A DNA stretch of 64,000 bases from Thermostichus lividus PCC 6715 (GCF_002754935.1 NZ_CP018092.1:2393501-2457500), one strand, 5' to 3'; positions 53,323-63,264 are shown, counted from the stretch's first letter. Notes: generated by a model not told the origin, from the sequence alone. A program made the numbers and translations.

Positions 53323-53364
53323 AAACTCCCTCGCTAGAGCCGACAAGTGCCAGAGGGAGTGTTT
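53323..53364 (+). terminator. Possible terminator after glpX
   Basis: AAACTCCCTC (53323-53332) pairs with GAGGGAGTGTTT (53353-53364) around a 20-nt loop. The stem is strong, but no long T tract follows, so the call is tentative. Confidence 0.45.
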
Positions 53365-53390
53365 ACCCCCGTTAAGGCAAGGTATTCCTC

Positions 53391-53900
53391 GTGCCCTTAA
53401 ACCTTGCAACTCGCATTACCCTTGCTCGCCTGCTCGTGATTCCTGTGATTGTGGCAGTGCTTAGCATTGACCCTAGCTCACAGCATCGCTGGTGGGCAGT
53501 GGGCTTGTTTCTGGCGGCAGCACTGACCGACTGGCTAGATGGGTACTTGGCGCGGCGACTCAATCAAGTCACCGATCTGGGTAAGGTACTGGATCCGCTT
53601 GTGGATAAGCTGCTCATACTGGTGCCATTATTGCTGTGTATTGAGTGGGGAGAGGTGCCCGCATGGTCGGTGGCACTTATTCTGGTGCGGGAACTGGGCA
53701 TTGCGAGTTGGCGCATTCACCAATCTCAGATTCAGGGGGCAAGTGTTTGGGGCAAAGCAAAAACCGTGAGCCAGATTCTGGCGGTTACTCTGTTGCTTGC
53801 ACCCTTACCGGCCCCATGGCACGTGCCCACGATGATGGTTTATGGGGGGGCGATCGCCCTCACCCTAATCTCTGGCTGGACTTACCTGCGTTCGAGCTGA
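53391..53900 (+). CDS. pgsA: CDP-diacylglycerol-glycerol-3-phosphate 3-phosphatidyltransferase
   Basis: The 169-residue membrane enzyme starts with GTG and has about five hydrophobic segments. The CDP-alcohol phosphotransferase motif is complete: DWLDGYLARRLNQVTDLGKVLDPLVDK. It makes phosphatidylglycerol phosphate, the first step to PG, the only phospholipid of cyanobacterial thylakoids and one needed by photosystem II. Its last 19 bp overlap the convergent hydrolase gene. Confidence 0.94.
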   Translation: MPLNLATRITLARLLVIPVIVAVLSIDPSSQHRWWAVGLFLAAALTDWLDGYLARRLNQVTDLGKVLDPLVDKLLILVPLLLCIEWGEVPAWSVALILVRELGIASWRIHQSQIQGASVWGKAKTVSQILAVTLLLAPLPAPWHVPTMMVYGGAIALTLISGWTYLRSS

Positions 53901-55552
53901 GTGCCAACCCGTCCCGCAATAACCTCCTGGAGTTGTTGCGGATTAATGCGATCCACCCAATAGACTTGGAACGATGGCTGTGCAACTTGATTCACAAAGG
54001 TTTGGCTTAAAAAGGGACGTAACTGTTCATTGCGTTGGTTAAATACCCCAAAAAAGGCACCGCCAATACCCTTGACAAACGGTTCTGCTTGGCGCGGATC
54101 AGGGCCAATTAAATCATTGGGTACTGGTAAGACCCCAGCCTCACTCACCCCAATCGTCGAAAAGTGGGTTCCCGGCACCAGCATCGCCAAGTATTTGGGG
54201 GAAGCGGCCAGCTCTGTAAAGGGCTGCACCTGCTCGATCAGGGGCGGCGCAAAGACATCCTTGCTACTCGAGATAATGAGAGCAGGGACATTGATATTGG
54301 CCATGCCACTCGAGCCAATCAACACACTACTCACCGGATTAACGGCAATCACCGATTTCACCCGTGGGTCAGCATAGTTTGTGGGCTGAGAGGGTGCTCC
54401 CAAGCTGCGACACTGCAGAGGAGCAGAAATATTAAAGACAAAGAGGTCGTTGGCGATCGCCTGACAGCGTTGCTGAACCGCCGTCCAATCCACCGTCCCC
54501 CCTGCGGCGGCCAAGACCGTGAACCCCCCCATCGATTGCCCAAATAGGCCAACATTATTGGTATCAATATTTAGTGTGGGAGTTTGTTGTACCAACGCCG
54601 CCACCGCATCGATGCCATACTTCAAGTCAAGAGGGCGCTGCGCCCAATCCTTTGGGAGGTTTTCGTAATCTACAGGAGCACCAGAGAGAAAACTGCCAAT
54701 TCGCTGTGCATCTGATCCGATATGAGTGACGGCCAGCACCGCAAATCCATGACTCGCTAAGTGCTCTGCCAGATAGGCAAAGGTCAATCGATCCGATGCT
54801 AACCCATGGGAAATGACAATTAACGGTGCAGCGGTGGGGGTGCCCGTTGGTACGTAAAGATCAGCGGGAATACCGTTAGCAGAGCGGTTCGGATTCACAA
54901 ATTGAATCGTCTGTTTCTGCCACTGAAACGGTCCCTTTTGGCTAGGGTTGGGCACATGAGTAGGCAAAGTCACTGGAGGCTGAAGTGCCGCCAACCGCGC
55001 GATAAATTCACGTGTCCGGCGCTCCTCATTGATGGCACGGGTAAACGCACCTACAGCCTTTAGCCCCAAATCACCATTGACGTTGACACTCCGCCCCGGA
55101 AACGCCTGCAACACTGTCAAAAAATTGATTCCTGAGGAGGACGAGGCGGCTGTTTTCAAGGCTTGACCGAGTGCCTGCCCCCCATTGCGATCATTATCCG
55201 TCCGAATGACTTCTCCAATGCGCTGCAAAAAGACCTGACCGATGGGACTATTCACAAACTGGCGAACACTGGTGGCTTCTAGTCGCACACTTTCATTCAG
55301 CGCCTCCCGCAGGTGCGCCCCTTGATCACTCGGAAGGAGACGAATGAGAAACGTTAGCTCCGGACTAGCATTGCCAGTTCTAGCAAAGGTAGCAAGATCA
55401 CTAACATCAATATTAAACGTGCCAAAGGGAGGATACACTAAGCTAATTCTTTCCGCCGTTAAACCAGCCTGTCCCCAGAGGGCAGCAGCTAAACCGACTA
55501 ATGAAAGCCATTGCCAAGGCCGCCGTGAGAGCTTGGTTTTTACAATCGCCAT
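53882..55552 (-). CDS. Exported alpha/beta hydrolase with DUF1400-like N-terminal domain
   Basis: The 556-residue protein starts at ATG 55552 and has a signal peptide (about 8-33). The N-terminal half (about 34-190) resembles DUF1400, a cyanobacterial domain with a conserved YPPFGTFNIDVSDL start. The C-terminal half is a dienelactone-hydrolase-like alpha/beta hydrolase. The nucleophile is Ser in GLFGQSMGGFTVL, and the final His may be in VPGTHFSTIG. The substrate is unknown; an ester or lipid outside the inner membrane is a reasonable guess. Confidence 0.88.
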   Translation of the reverse strand: MAIVKTKLSRRPWQWLSLVGLAAALWGQAGLTAERISLVYPPFGTFNIDVSDLATFARTGNASPELTFLIRLLPSDQGAHLREALNESVRLEATSVRQFVNSPIGQVFLQRIGEVIRTDNDRNGGQALGQALKTAASSSSGINFLTVLQAFPGRSVNVNGDLGLKAVGAFTRAINEERRTREFIARLAALQPPVTLPTHVPNPSQKGPFQWQKQTIQFVNPNRSANGIPADLYVPTGTPTAAPLIVISHGLASDRLTFAYLAEHLASHGFAVLAVTHIGSDAQRIGSFLSGAPVDYENLPKDWAQRPLDLKYGIDAVAALVQQTPTLNIDTNNVGLFGQSMGGFTVLAAAGGTVDWTAVQQRCQAIANDLFVFNISAPLQCRSLGAPSQPTNYADPRVKSVIAVNPVSSVLIGSSGMANINVPALIISSSKDVFAPPLIEQVQPFTELAASPKYLAMLVPGTHFSTIGVSEAGVLPVPNDLIGPDPRQAEPFVKGIGGAFFGVFNQRNEQLRPFLSQTFVNQVAQPSFQVYWVDRINPQQLQEVIAGRVGTQLERR

Positions 55553-55732
55553 TCTGAGGACATCCTCACACATTGCTAGGATACTTAGAATACTATAGTT
55601 GACTCAGCACACTATCCGCTAATAGGCAAACTGCACTATGCTAAATTAAACTATTTGTATCATCCAACGTCAGTGACGGCGGATGAGTTCAGTCGCTAGC
55701 CTGCCTAATAAATGCGGTAGGATTGAGATAAC

Positions 55733-55748
55733 ATCCCAAGTTTGGGAT
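55733..55748. promoter_or_regulatory. Palindrome just upstream of the methyltransferase gene
   Basis: ATCCCAAGTTTGGGAT has 7-bp arms around a 2-bp centre and ends 14 bp before the GTG start. Its position over the expected promoter/leader makes it a candidate operator for autoregulation, as seen for many restriction-modification genes. No binding protein is identified. Confidence 0.45.
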
Positions 55749-55762
55749 AGCAGGTATGGCAT

Positions 55763-56752
55763 GTGAGTGAATTGCCCCTATTTCGTTTTGCAAAGCCTAT
55801 TGAAACAAGTTTTAGTCCAGAAGCTGAGATTGTTGTCTTTTCTGGAGATGTTATTGATTGCCTTGCCCAACTTCCAGACAACTCGATCGCTCTCATTGTG
55901 ACTTCTCCACCGTATAACTTGGGTAAGGAATACGAGAATCGTGTCTCAATTGAACACTACTTACAATCACAAGCTAAGGTTATTACCCAACTTTATCGAG
56001 TTCTACGAAATGATGGCAATATTTGCTGGCAGGTAGGCAATTTTATTCAGAATGGTGAAGTTTACCCTCTGGATAGTCTCTATTACCCAATTTTCAAAGA
56101 ACTTGGGATGAAGTTGCGCAATCGGATTATTTGGAAATTTGGGCACGGATTACATGCATCGAGACGATTTTCAGGTCGTTATGAAACTATTCTCTGGTTT
56201 ACAAAATCTGACCACTATATCTTTAATCTTGATTCAGTTCGTGTGCCAGCCAAGTACCCTGGCAAACGTCACTTCAAGGGACCACGTAAGGGAGAACCTT
56301 CAGGCAATCCTCTAGGGAAAAATCCCTCTGACATTTGGGAAATCATGTTACAAGATTGGGAAGAATTAGTATGGGATATTCCTAATGTAAAATCAAATCA
56401 TCCTGAAAAGACAATTCACCCCTGCCAATTCCCTATTGAGCTGGTTGAGCGTTGTGTTCTTGCTCTTACAAATGAAAATGATTGGGTTTTTGACCCCTAT
56501 ATGGGCGTAGGTTCATCTCTTATCGCTGCTGTAATGCACAATCGTCGAGCAATAGGGTGCGAGAAAGAGTCAGAATACGTCGAGATAGCCCGCGAACGTC
56601 TTTCAGATTATTTTAATGGCACGCTTCGTTACCGTCCTATCGGAAAGCCAGTTCATCAGCCCACAGGCAAGGAAAAAGTGGCTCAAATTCCCGAAGAGTG
56701 GCGGGAAACGTCTCAGGTGCGACTTTTAGAAAAACAGGGTGAATACGAATGA
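55763..56752 (+). CDS. Beta-class DNA methyltransferase (N4-cytosine or N6-adenine)
   Basis: The 329-residue protein has the catalytic motif IV TSPPYN at residues 47-52 and, later, motif I FDPYMGVGSS, an order that defines the beta class of amino-methyltransferases. GTG start behind GCAGGT. The gene is visibly richer in A+T than its neighbours and has no complete HIP1 site, unlike most genes here, which suggests recent transfer. A 29-codon frame overlaps its stop (56749-56838) and may be the broken start of a restriction gene. The target sequence cannot be told from the protein. Confidence 0.9.
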   Translation: MSELPLFRFAKPIETSFSPEAEIVVFSGDVIDCLAQLPDNSIALIVTSPPYNLGKEYENRVSIEHYLQSQAKVITQLYRVLRNDGNICWQVGNFIQNGEVYPLDSLYYPIFKELGMKLRNRIIWKFGHGLHASRRFSGRYETILWFTKSDHYIFNLDSVRVPAKYPGKRHFKGPRKGEPSGNPLGKNPSDIWEIMLQDWEELVWDIPNVKSNHPEKTIHPCQFPIELVERCVLALTNENDWVFDPYMGVGSSLIAAVMHNRRAIGCEKESEYVEIARERLSDYFNGTLRYRPIGKPVHQPTGKEKVAQIPEEWRETSQVRLLEKQGEYE

Positions 56753-56838
56753 TCGTCGCCGGAATTGACTCTTTCAACAGGATAAGCCTAAAGATCCTGA
56801 AATCCCCTTATGGGTACCTGAAGTGCGTATGGAGCTAA
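56749..56838 (+). pseudogene. Short frame overlapping the methyltransferase stop; possible restriction-gene remnant
   Basis: The ATG shares bases with the methyltransferase stop (ATGA), the usual junction of linked methylase-nuclease genes. It reads MIVAGIDSFNRISL and then ends after 29 codons inside the tRNA-Ala gene. There is too little sequence to name a family; a chance frame is quite possible. Confidence 0.25.
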
Positions 56839-56902
56839 GCGGATTCGAACCGCTGACCCCTTCAATGCCATTGAAGTGCTCTACCAACTGAGCTATAGCC
56901 CC
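56830..56902 (-). tRNA. tRNA-Ala (anticodon GGC)
   Basis: The 73-nt minus-strand sequence folds as a tRNA. The acceptor stem is GGGGCTA/TAGCTCC with A as discriminator, the D arm is AGCTCAGTTGGTAGAGC, and the anticodon stem is CTTCA/TGAAG with loop ATGGCAT (anticodon GGC). The T arm is GGTTCGAATCC. CCA is not encoded. Confidence 0.95.
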
Positions 56903-56972
56903 TGATCAGCAGAAAATTATCATCCCCTACAGCGATAGCATTTGTCAACTGTTTACCAGTTGGATTCGAAAA

Positions 56973-57045
56973 CGATGAACGACTCCCGACACGGAGCTTG
57001 CTCTTGAGTAAACACAATTCACGCATACAGTGCGGGGCTTGCCGC
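56973..57045 (-). mobile_element. Possible decayed IS200/IS605-type end fragment
   Basis: On the minus strand GGCAAGCCCCGCACTG and AAGCTCCGTGTCGGGAGTCG resemble the left and right end hairpins of IS605-family elements, placed only about 30 bp apart. No reading frame is present. It sits between tRNA-Ala and dxr. The resemblance is by eye and the fragment is short. Confidence 0.35.
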
Positions 57046-57053
57046 CGATTAAG

Positions 57054-58268
57054 CTAAAGAGCAAGGGCGGGCGATCGCTCCTGCTGTGCCAATTCAAGCA
57101 CCATCTGCCGTGCCCAGCAATCAGCAGCCAGAATATCCTCTAAGGTAGGGGTGCTGATGTTTTGGTGGTGGTAGCGATCGCAGGTTAGTTCAATGAGGCG
57201 GGGAATATCAAGGAATGAAATCGCCTCGGCAATAAATAGAGCCACCGCTTGTTCATTGGCAGCATTCAGTACCGCTGGCATTGCTCCTCCAGCACGACCG
57301 GCGGCATAGGCCAGCCCCATACAGGGATATTTATGGTGATCGGGGGTACGAAAGGTAAGGTCTCCCGCTTTGACCAAATCAAGAGCTGACCAATTCGTTG
57401 GTAGCCGCTCCGGCCAAGAGAGAGCGTAGAGGAGGGGCAGACGCATATCCGGCCAGCCTAACTGCGCCAACACCGATGTATCCTGTAGCTCAATGAGGGA
57501 GTGAATAATACTTTGCGGGTGGATGACAATGTCGATGTTATCGTAGTCCATGCCAAAGAGATAATGAGCCTCGATCACTTCCAGCCCTTTATTCATCAGC
57601 GTGGCCGAGTCCACGGTAATTTTCGGCCCCATGGACCAGTTGGGGTGCTTGAGGGCATCCGCCACCGTCACATCAGCGAGTTGCTCCACCGACCAGTCGC
57701 GAAAGGCACCACCAGAGGCAGTAAGAATAATTTTGCGTAGTCCCCCCGCAGGTACCCCCTGTAAACACTGAAAAATAGCTGAGTGTTCAGAATCTGCAGG
57801 TAGCAGCTTCACACCGTACTCTTGTAACAGTGGCAACACTACAGGCCCACCCGCAATTAAGGTTTCTTTATTGGCAAGGGCAATATCCTTACCGGCCTTA
57901 ATGGCGGCGATCGTCGGCACCAAACCGGCGCATCCCACAATCCCTGTCACAACCACATCGGCATCGCCATAGGCGGCAACTGCAGCAATACCCGCCTCCC
58001 CAGCCACGAGTTCCGGTGTATAGGGCAGATCGCGCAATGCGTCTGCCAACTCTGGCAATTGGTTCGGATCAGCAATACCAACAATTTCAGGTCTAAACTG
58101 ACGAATTTGCGGGATTAACCGCTCTAGATTCCGACCTGCTGCCAAGCCAACCACGCGGAAGCGATCGGGGTATTGGGCAACAATATCAAGGGTTTGGGTG
58201 CCGATAGAGCCAGTGGAGCCGAGCAGATTCAGTGCTTTCACAGTGGTTGGGGTAGGGTCAGTGGACAC
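57054..58268 (-). CDS. dxr: 1-Deoxy-D-xylulose 5-phosphate reductoisomerase
   Basis: The 404-residue protein is the second enzyme of the MEP isoprenoid pathway, supplying carotenoids and the phytol of chlorophyll. NADPH-binding motif [12 protein letters not shown], then [12 protein letters not shown], the metal and substrate site [12 protein letters not shown] and the flexible loop [17 protein letters not shown] are intact. A GTG at 58268 is used; a GTG ten codons on would begin closer to the family N-terminus. Confidence 0.96.
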   Translation of the reverse strand: MSTDPTPTTVKALNLLGSTGSIGTQTLDIVAQYPDRFRVVGLAAGRNLERLIPQIRQFRPEIVGIADPNQLPELADALRDLPYTPELVAGEAGIAAVAAYGDADVVVTGIVGCAGLVPTIAAIKAGKDIALANKETLIAGGPVVLPLLQEYGVKLLPADSEHSAIFQCLQGVPAGGLRKIILTASGGAFRDWSVEQLADVTVADALKHPNWSMGPKITVDSATLMNKGLEVIEAHYLFGMDYDNIDIVIHPQSIIHSLIELQDTSVLAQLGWPDMRLPLLYALSWPERLPTNWSALDLVKAGDLTFRTPDHHKYPCMGLAYAAGRAGGAMPAVLNAANEQAVALFIAEAISFLDIPRLIELTCDRYHHQNISTPTLEDILAADCWARQMVLELAQQERSPALAL

Positions 58269-58360
58269 CTTAATATCTACCGCAGGAGGGGACAGAAGGC
58301 AATCGTCCCTTTGCAGGTGACAAGGCTAGAGATAATAGAAAAACTAGCCAAGGGACTACG

Positions 58361-58570
58361 ATGGAGCCAAGTAAGATTCCACCCATCATGGAAATGATGC
58401 AAATGGACCTGATCCACACCACCCTGCAACGTCCTACGACGCCTAACAACCTTGATCATGTTGTTGAGGAGTATTTGCGGCAGCAGGGGAGACCACTGCG
58501 TTGGGCCATTACTGCCGTCAGCCCCCAAACCCTAACCATTGAAGCTGTGATCCTCAAGGACGGAAGTTGA
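58361..58570 (+). CDS. Small protein of unknown function
   Basis: This 69-residue soluble protein has a Met-rich N-terminus (MEPSKIPPIMEMMQMDL) and a central LDHVVEEYLRQQGRPLRWAI. The compact amphipathic pattern suggests a real small protein, and it is divergent from dxr with 92 bp between. The next gene (58605) starts 34 bp after its stop. I do not recognise a family. Confidence 0.6.
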   Translation: MEPSKIPPIMEMMQMDLIHTTLQRPTTPNNLDHVVEEYLRQQGRPLRWAITAVSPQTLTIEAVILKDGS

Positions 58571-58604
58571 TAAAATCCTTACATATTCAGCTTTACACTT
58601 TCCC

Positions 58605-59739
58605 ATGACACGCGCTGGTATCGGCATTCAAACGGCTCAGGCTCGCCCCGGACGGGTCAGCGGCCAGCTTCACGTCTATGATGGTACCGGCAAGGGCAAG
58701 TCTCAGGCCGCTCTTGGTGTTGTCCTGCGCTCCATTGGTTTAGGTATTGCCTCCGCGTGGCCAACACGGGTGCTACTTTTGCGCTTTCTTAAAGGCCCCG
58801 GTCGTACCTACGCGGAAGATGCTGCCATTGAAGCCCTGCAACGAGGGTTTCCCCATTTGATTGACCAAGTGCGCACCGGTCGCGCTGAGTATTTTAATGC
58901 CGAACAAATCACCACGTTCGATCGCCAAGAAGCTCAGCGGGGATGGGATATAGCCAAAGGGGCGATCGCCTCCGGTCTTTACTCAGTCATTGTCCTTGAT
59001 GAACTGAATCCGGTACTGGATCTCGGCTTATTACCCGTTGACGAAGTCGTGGCAACCCTGCGCCGCAAACCCGATCATCTCGAAATCATTGCCACCGGTC
59101 GCGGTGCCCCTCCGGCACTGCTACAAATTGCAGATCTCCACTCAGAAATGCGGCCACTGGTACATCCCACCGCCCACCAGCAGGGGATCGAAGGTATTGA
59201 AATTTACACTGGCGAGGGCAAAGGCAAATCCACCAGCGCCCTTGGTAAAGCCCTGCAAGCAATTGGCACCGGCATCAGTCGGGATCAGTCCCATCGAGTG
59301 TTAATCCTCCAGTGGCTTAAGGGAGGACGAGGCTATACCGAGGATGCCGCCATTGCTGCCCTCAAAGAAAGCTATCCTCACCTTGTGGATCACCAGCGTT
59401 GCGGTCGGGATGCCATCGTCTGGCGCGGGCAGCAACAGGAAATTGACTACATCGAAGCCGAGCGCGGCTGGGAAATTGCACGGGCAGCGATCGCCTCTGG
59501 ACTCTACAAAAACCATTATTCTCGACGAGCTGAATCCCACCGTTGATCTGGAATTACTGCCCGTTGAGTCCATCATTCAAAGCCTGCTTCGCAAACCCCG
59601 TACCACTGAAATAATTATTACTGGACGCTGTAAAAATCCCCCCAGCTACTTTGACATCGCTAGTGTCCACTCCGAAATGATTTGCCATAAGCATTATGCC
59701 GAAAAAGGGATTGATCTCAAGCGCGGCGTTGATTTCTAA
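58605..59739 (+). CDS. Two-domain CobO-like protein (tandem adenosyltransferase-type P-loop domains), frameshifted
   Basis: The protein contains two CobO-like domains, each with a P-loop: DGTGKGKSQAAL near residue 26 and TGEGKGKSTSAL near residue 203. Each has a DELNP strand. The frame breaks in the five-A run at 59508-59512; removing one A gives GLYKTIILDELNPTVDLELL and continues to 59739 (377 residues in total). Canonical CobO proteins have one domain and act as dimers; the fusion may be its own paralogue type. Adenosyltransferase activity is assumed, not shown. Confidence 0.85.
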
Positions 59740-59741
59740 AC

Positions 59742-60074
59742 CTAAAGGCAGACCCGCCCGATGACAGTGTCTCCGGCAGAGAACTGCTCTAAATAGTCCA
59801 TTAGCACCTTAAACTGGGGACGGTTCAAGCGATAGTACACCCAGCGACCGTCTTGACGAGACAATACTAAATTTGCCTGCCGCAATGCCCGTAAATGAAA
59901 CGATAGCTTTGACGGCGAGAGGTTGAGGCGGGCACACAAATCGCACACACACACTTCCTCGTTATGTAAGATTTGAATCACCTCAAGGCGCAGCGGCTCT
60001 GCAAGCGCATGAAAACCAAGCTGTATCATGCCATCGGGGCGATCGCAAACCAAATTCGATGACCCTTGCAGCAT
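59742..60074 (-). CDS. ArsR/SmtB-family transcriptional regulator
   Basis: The 110-residue winged helix-turn-helix protein matches ArsR: ALAEPLRLEVIQILHNEEVCVCDLCARLNLSPSKLSFHLRALRQANLV. The CVCDLC cluster in the recognition-helix region is the place of the arsenic/antimony sensor Cys pair (ELCVCDLC in ArsR), so a thiophilic metal ligand is likely. Its ATG overlaps the stop of the Ctp gene (TAATG). No metal resistance gene is in the window. Confidence 0.88.
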   Translation of the reverse strand: MLQGSSNLVCDRPDGMIQLGFHALAEPLRLEVIQILHNEEVCVCDLCARLNLSPSKLSFHLRALRQANLVLSRQDGRWVYYRLNRPQFKVLMDYLEQFSAGDTVIGRVCL

Positions 60075-61422
60075 TACTTCACCGGAGAACAGGGATCATC
60101 AACTTGGCACATATTATCAGCACCTGCCTCGCTATTGGATGTTTGTGCTGTATTGACAGGAGTCACGAATTGCGACCGATAAATTGCCTGTCGTAATTGC
60201 ACCACCGCCTCTTGATACAGCGGATCCGCAGCAGTTGCCCACAGGCGTGGATTACGACTCACCTCTTGGGGCAACGTCACCATGATGTTAGGGGTAATTC
60301 CCATACGGTTAATATCAGTACCCTTTGGCGTGTAATAGTGCGCCACCGTCACAGATAACCCCGAGCCATCACTGAGTTGATGAATAGACTGCACAAGAGC
60401 CTTACCGTAAGTTTTTGTACCCACCACAATAGCACGACCATTATCCTGCAACGCCCCTGTTAAAATCTCGCTACTGCTTGCCGAACGCTGATCCACCAAC
60501 ACCACCAAGGGCAACGTAGTCAGGGCAGATTGCGTTGCTCGAGCCTGTTCACTATGGCCACTGCGATCCACAGTGCGCACAATCATTCCCTGATCAAGCC
60601 ACATACGAGCAATATCAATCCCCGCTTGCAGCAACCCCCCGGATTTCCCCGCAGATCTAGCACAAACCCATTCACCTGTTCTGCTTGTAACTGCCGGATT
60701 GCTGCCTGTACTTGCTCTGCCGCATGGGAAGTAAACTCACTGAGATAAATATAACCAATCCGTTGATCCCCTTCCTCCTTCACGAGCGATCGCACCGCTG
60801 GCAACTCAATTAATGCCCGCATCAACGTCAAGCGAAATGTGCCTCGATTTGGGCGAAATAATTGCAACTCAATCGGCGTACCCACCCGACCACGAATCCG
60901 CCGTGATGCTTCTTCAATAGACATTCGCCGTGTTGAGTGGCCATCGATCGCAAGGAGGCGATCGCCCGCCTCAATACCCGCGCGAGTTGCTGGGGAGTTA
61001 GCCAGCGGCTCCAAAATAGTTAATTGCTGCGTCTTTTCATCCATCCCCAAGCGAATACCAATCCCTGAAACTTCCCCCGATGTCTGGGTTCGCAAAATCG
61101 CAAACTCTTCCGGAGTCATAAACCGCGTATAAGGATCATTCAATCGCTGCAACATCCCCTGAATGGCGCTATAGGCGTGCTCACGAGAGGTATAATGCTG
61201 CTCCAACAATTGTTGCCGTACCGCCAACCAATCCAGACGGTTAAACGAACTATCCACATACTCCTGCTGCACAACTTGCCACACCTCATCCACCAATGCC
61301 TTAGGACTATCTTTCAAAGCACCGTAACTAGGAAGAGGCACGAAAGCGACTGCCCCAGACACCAACACCGACGATGCAACAACTGCCCAATAACGCAAAC
61401 TCAAAACATCAACCTGAGGCAT
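60074..61422 (-). CDS. Carboxyl-terminal processing protease, frameshifted
   Basis: This is a PDZ-containing S41 peptidase of about 449 residues. It has an N-terminal signal/anchor, a PDZ domain (GIGIRLGMDEKTQQLTIL, SPATRAGIEAGDRLLAIDG) and the catalytic Ser-Lys in RSASSSEILTGAL and KTYGKALVQ. The two frames meet at the C run 60635-60640; one added base gives DLRGNPGGLLQAGIDIA. The family includes CtpA, which matures D1; this one is closer to a general CtpB/CtpC type, and I cannot name it. The start is ATG 61422. Confidence 0.9.
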
Positions 61423-61551
61423 AGCAACACAAACCCTGTGAGGAGAAACAATTAGCATACTAGACCTAGTACACCCGTGTTATTGGATGCACTATAGCCC
61501 ATCTACAATCCCATGCCACCCTCCTATCCAAAAACCGTCCCAACTTAACAC

Positions 61552-61592
61552 TTCTTAAAAAACAATTCCCCACCTAGAGACTAGATGGGGAA
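61552..61592 (-). terminator. Intrinsic terminator of the rRNA operon
   Basis: On the minus strand, 10 bp after the 5S gene, CCCCATCTAG pairs with CTAGGTGGGG around a three-base loop and is followed by a T-rich tract (TTGTTTTTT). Confidence 0.85.
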
Positions 61593-61600
61593 AAATATTT

Positions 61601-61720
61601 TGCCTAGCATTGAGCTATTTTTGCAGGAGGCTACCCTCCAACTATCTTCACCGCTGCGATGTTTCACCTCTGAGTTCGGGATGGATCAGCGTGGTTCCAC
61701 CGCGCCATAAACACTAGGCA
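61601..61720 (-). rRNA. rrf: 5S ribosomal RNA
   Basis: The 120-nt minus-strand sequence starts TGCCTAGTGTTTATGGCGCG and ends GCTAGGCA, which pairs with the start. The internal CCGAACTCAGAGGTGAAAC is the conserved 5S loop region. It is the last gene of the operon. Confidence 0.96.
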
Positions 61721-61982
61721 AATAGGTTAATAACTTTAGAAAACTTTAGAACCTAGATAATTTAACTGCTAGGCTTCAGCAACAAAACAAGGAATTAAAA
61801 CTAAATAGTGATTGTCAGTATTATCAGCATTATCAGACACCTGTTGAGTGATGAGGTCAAGCCCTCGGTCTATTAGTACTCCTAGACTTCATCCATTACT
61901 GGACTTCCATCGAGAGCCTATTAACGGGTGTTCTACCCGTGACCTTACTGGCTTATGCCATGGGAGCACTCATCTTGAGGTG

Positions 61983-62015
<33 letters not shown>

Positions 62016-62158
62016 TCTCCGCACATGGCTACCCTGCGTTTACCGTTGGCACGATAACAGGTACACCAGAGGTGCGTTCCTCCCGGTCCTCTCGTACTAA
62101 GGAGGACTCCTCTCAATGCTCCTACGCCTGCACCGGATATGGACCGAACTGTCTCACG

Positions 62159-62902
62159 CATGTTTATCCCGTATCACTACGAGCATGGACTATATCTTCA
62201 TCCTGACTCTTGCCATTGACGAATCAGGAGCCGACATTTGATTACTCTGACACACTCAGAGCATCTCAGCTTACACTTAGCGGCTAAACTAAGTCTAGGC
62301 TTCAGTCTCTACGGGATCAAGAGTTGTCGTGATCTCAAGTATGCTTCCACTTGGTCGCTGCGAATTGATCTGCGCTTGGAGACGTTTAACTCACCAAACC
62401 GATCAACCTGCCGCGCAAGCCTTAGAAAATGCGCTGGCTCTAGTCGCTTAGAGCTTAGCATTTCCTCTAGAACAGACATGACTAAGTTACATTGCATTTT
62501 TTTTAGACGAACATAGGGAGTCAGATTGCTCAATACATTCAACACCATCCGAGATTCAGTAATAGAATACTCAGCAACTCCATCTTTTCTTTCTCGAATA
62601 AAACCAGCCCCTAAAATTGACTGAATCCATTCAAGAAATGAGCGATGAACCGTACGTTGAAAGAAGGTCACACTGGCTCGAATTTGATAGCCAAGGACAT
62701 AATCCTTTCGTCGTACAAGTTGAAGGTTAATACAACCATCTCCATCCAAAAAACCAGCAATGTAGCTATAAGTCTGTACATCTGTCACGAGAACTCCGCT
62801 TACCCTCGGTATTGTCTTAGCTAGCGTTCGGAATCTAACTAAGATTCTACCGATTTTAGTCGGTTTGCTGCTCCACATTACTGTGAAGTGACGCAATGAT
62901 TT
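62159..62902 (-). mobile_element. Group I intron in 23S rRNA at the I-CreI site (about L2593)
   Basis: The 744-bp insertion follows a U (5' exon ...GAACGT) and ends with G before CGTGAGACAG, as group I introns do. Near the 3' end is AAGATATAGTCC, the classic P7/S element. A LAGLIDADG frame fills the middle. Exon flanks match E. coli around U2593, the same position as the I-CreI intron of Chlamydomonas chloroplasts. Confidence 0.9.
62309..62878 (-). CDS. LAGLIDADG homing endonuclease within intron 1
   Basis: The frame has YSYIAGFLDGDGCINLQ, the LAGLIDADG helix, once, so it probably acts as a homodimer of about 25 kDa, like I-CreI. Starts are possible at ATG 62878 (189 aa) or GTG 62788 (159 aa); the frame runs into upstream exon sequence, which is not part of the protein. 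Such enzymes cut intron-less 23S genes and so spread the intron. Base composition is lower in G+C than the surroundings. Confidence 0.88.
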   Translation of the reverse strand: MWSSKPTKIGRILVRFRTLAKTIPRVSGVLVTDVQTYSYIAGFLDGDGCINLQLVRRKDYVLGYQIRASVTFFQRTVHRSFLEWIQSILGAGFIRERKDGVAEYSITESRMVLNVLSNLTPYVRLKKMQCNLVMSVLEEMLSSKRLEPAHFLRLARQVDRFGELNVSKRRSIRSDQVEAYLRSRQLLIP

Positions 62903-62925
62903 ACGTTCTGAACCCAGCTCACGTA

Positions 62926-62960
<35 letters not shown>

Positions 62961-62977
62961 GTACTACCGCCCCAGGT

Positions 62978-63037
<60 letters not shown>

Positions 63038-63111
63038 CAGCCTGTTATCCCTAGAGTAACTTTTATCCGTTGAGCGACGGCCCTTCCACGCGGAACCGTC
63101 GGATCACTAAG

Positions 63112-63161
<50 letters not shown>

Positions 63162-63192
63162 ATGCCTTTACACTCTACGGCTGATTTCCGAC

Positions 63193-63224
<32 letters not shown>

Positions 63225-63227
63225 TCG

Positions 63228-63264
<37 letters not shown>

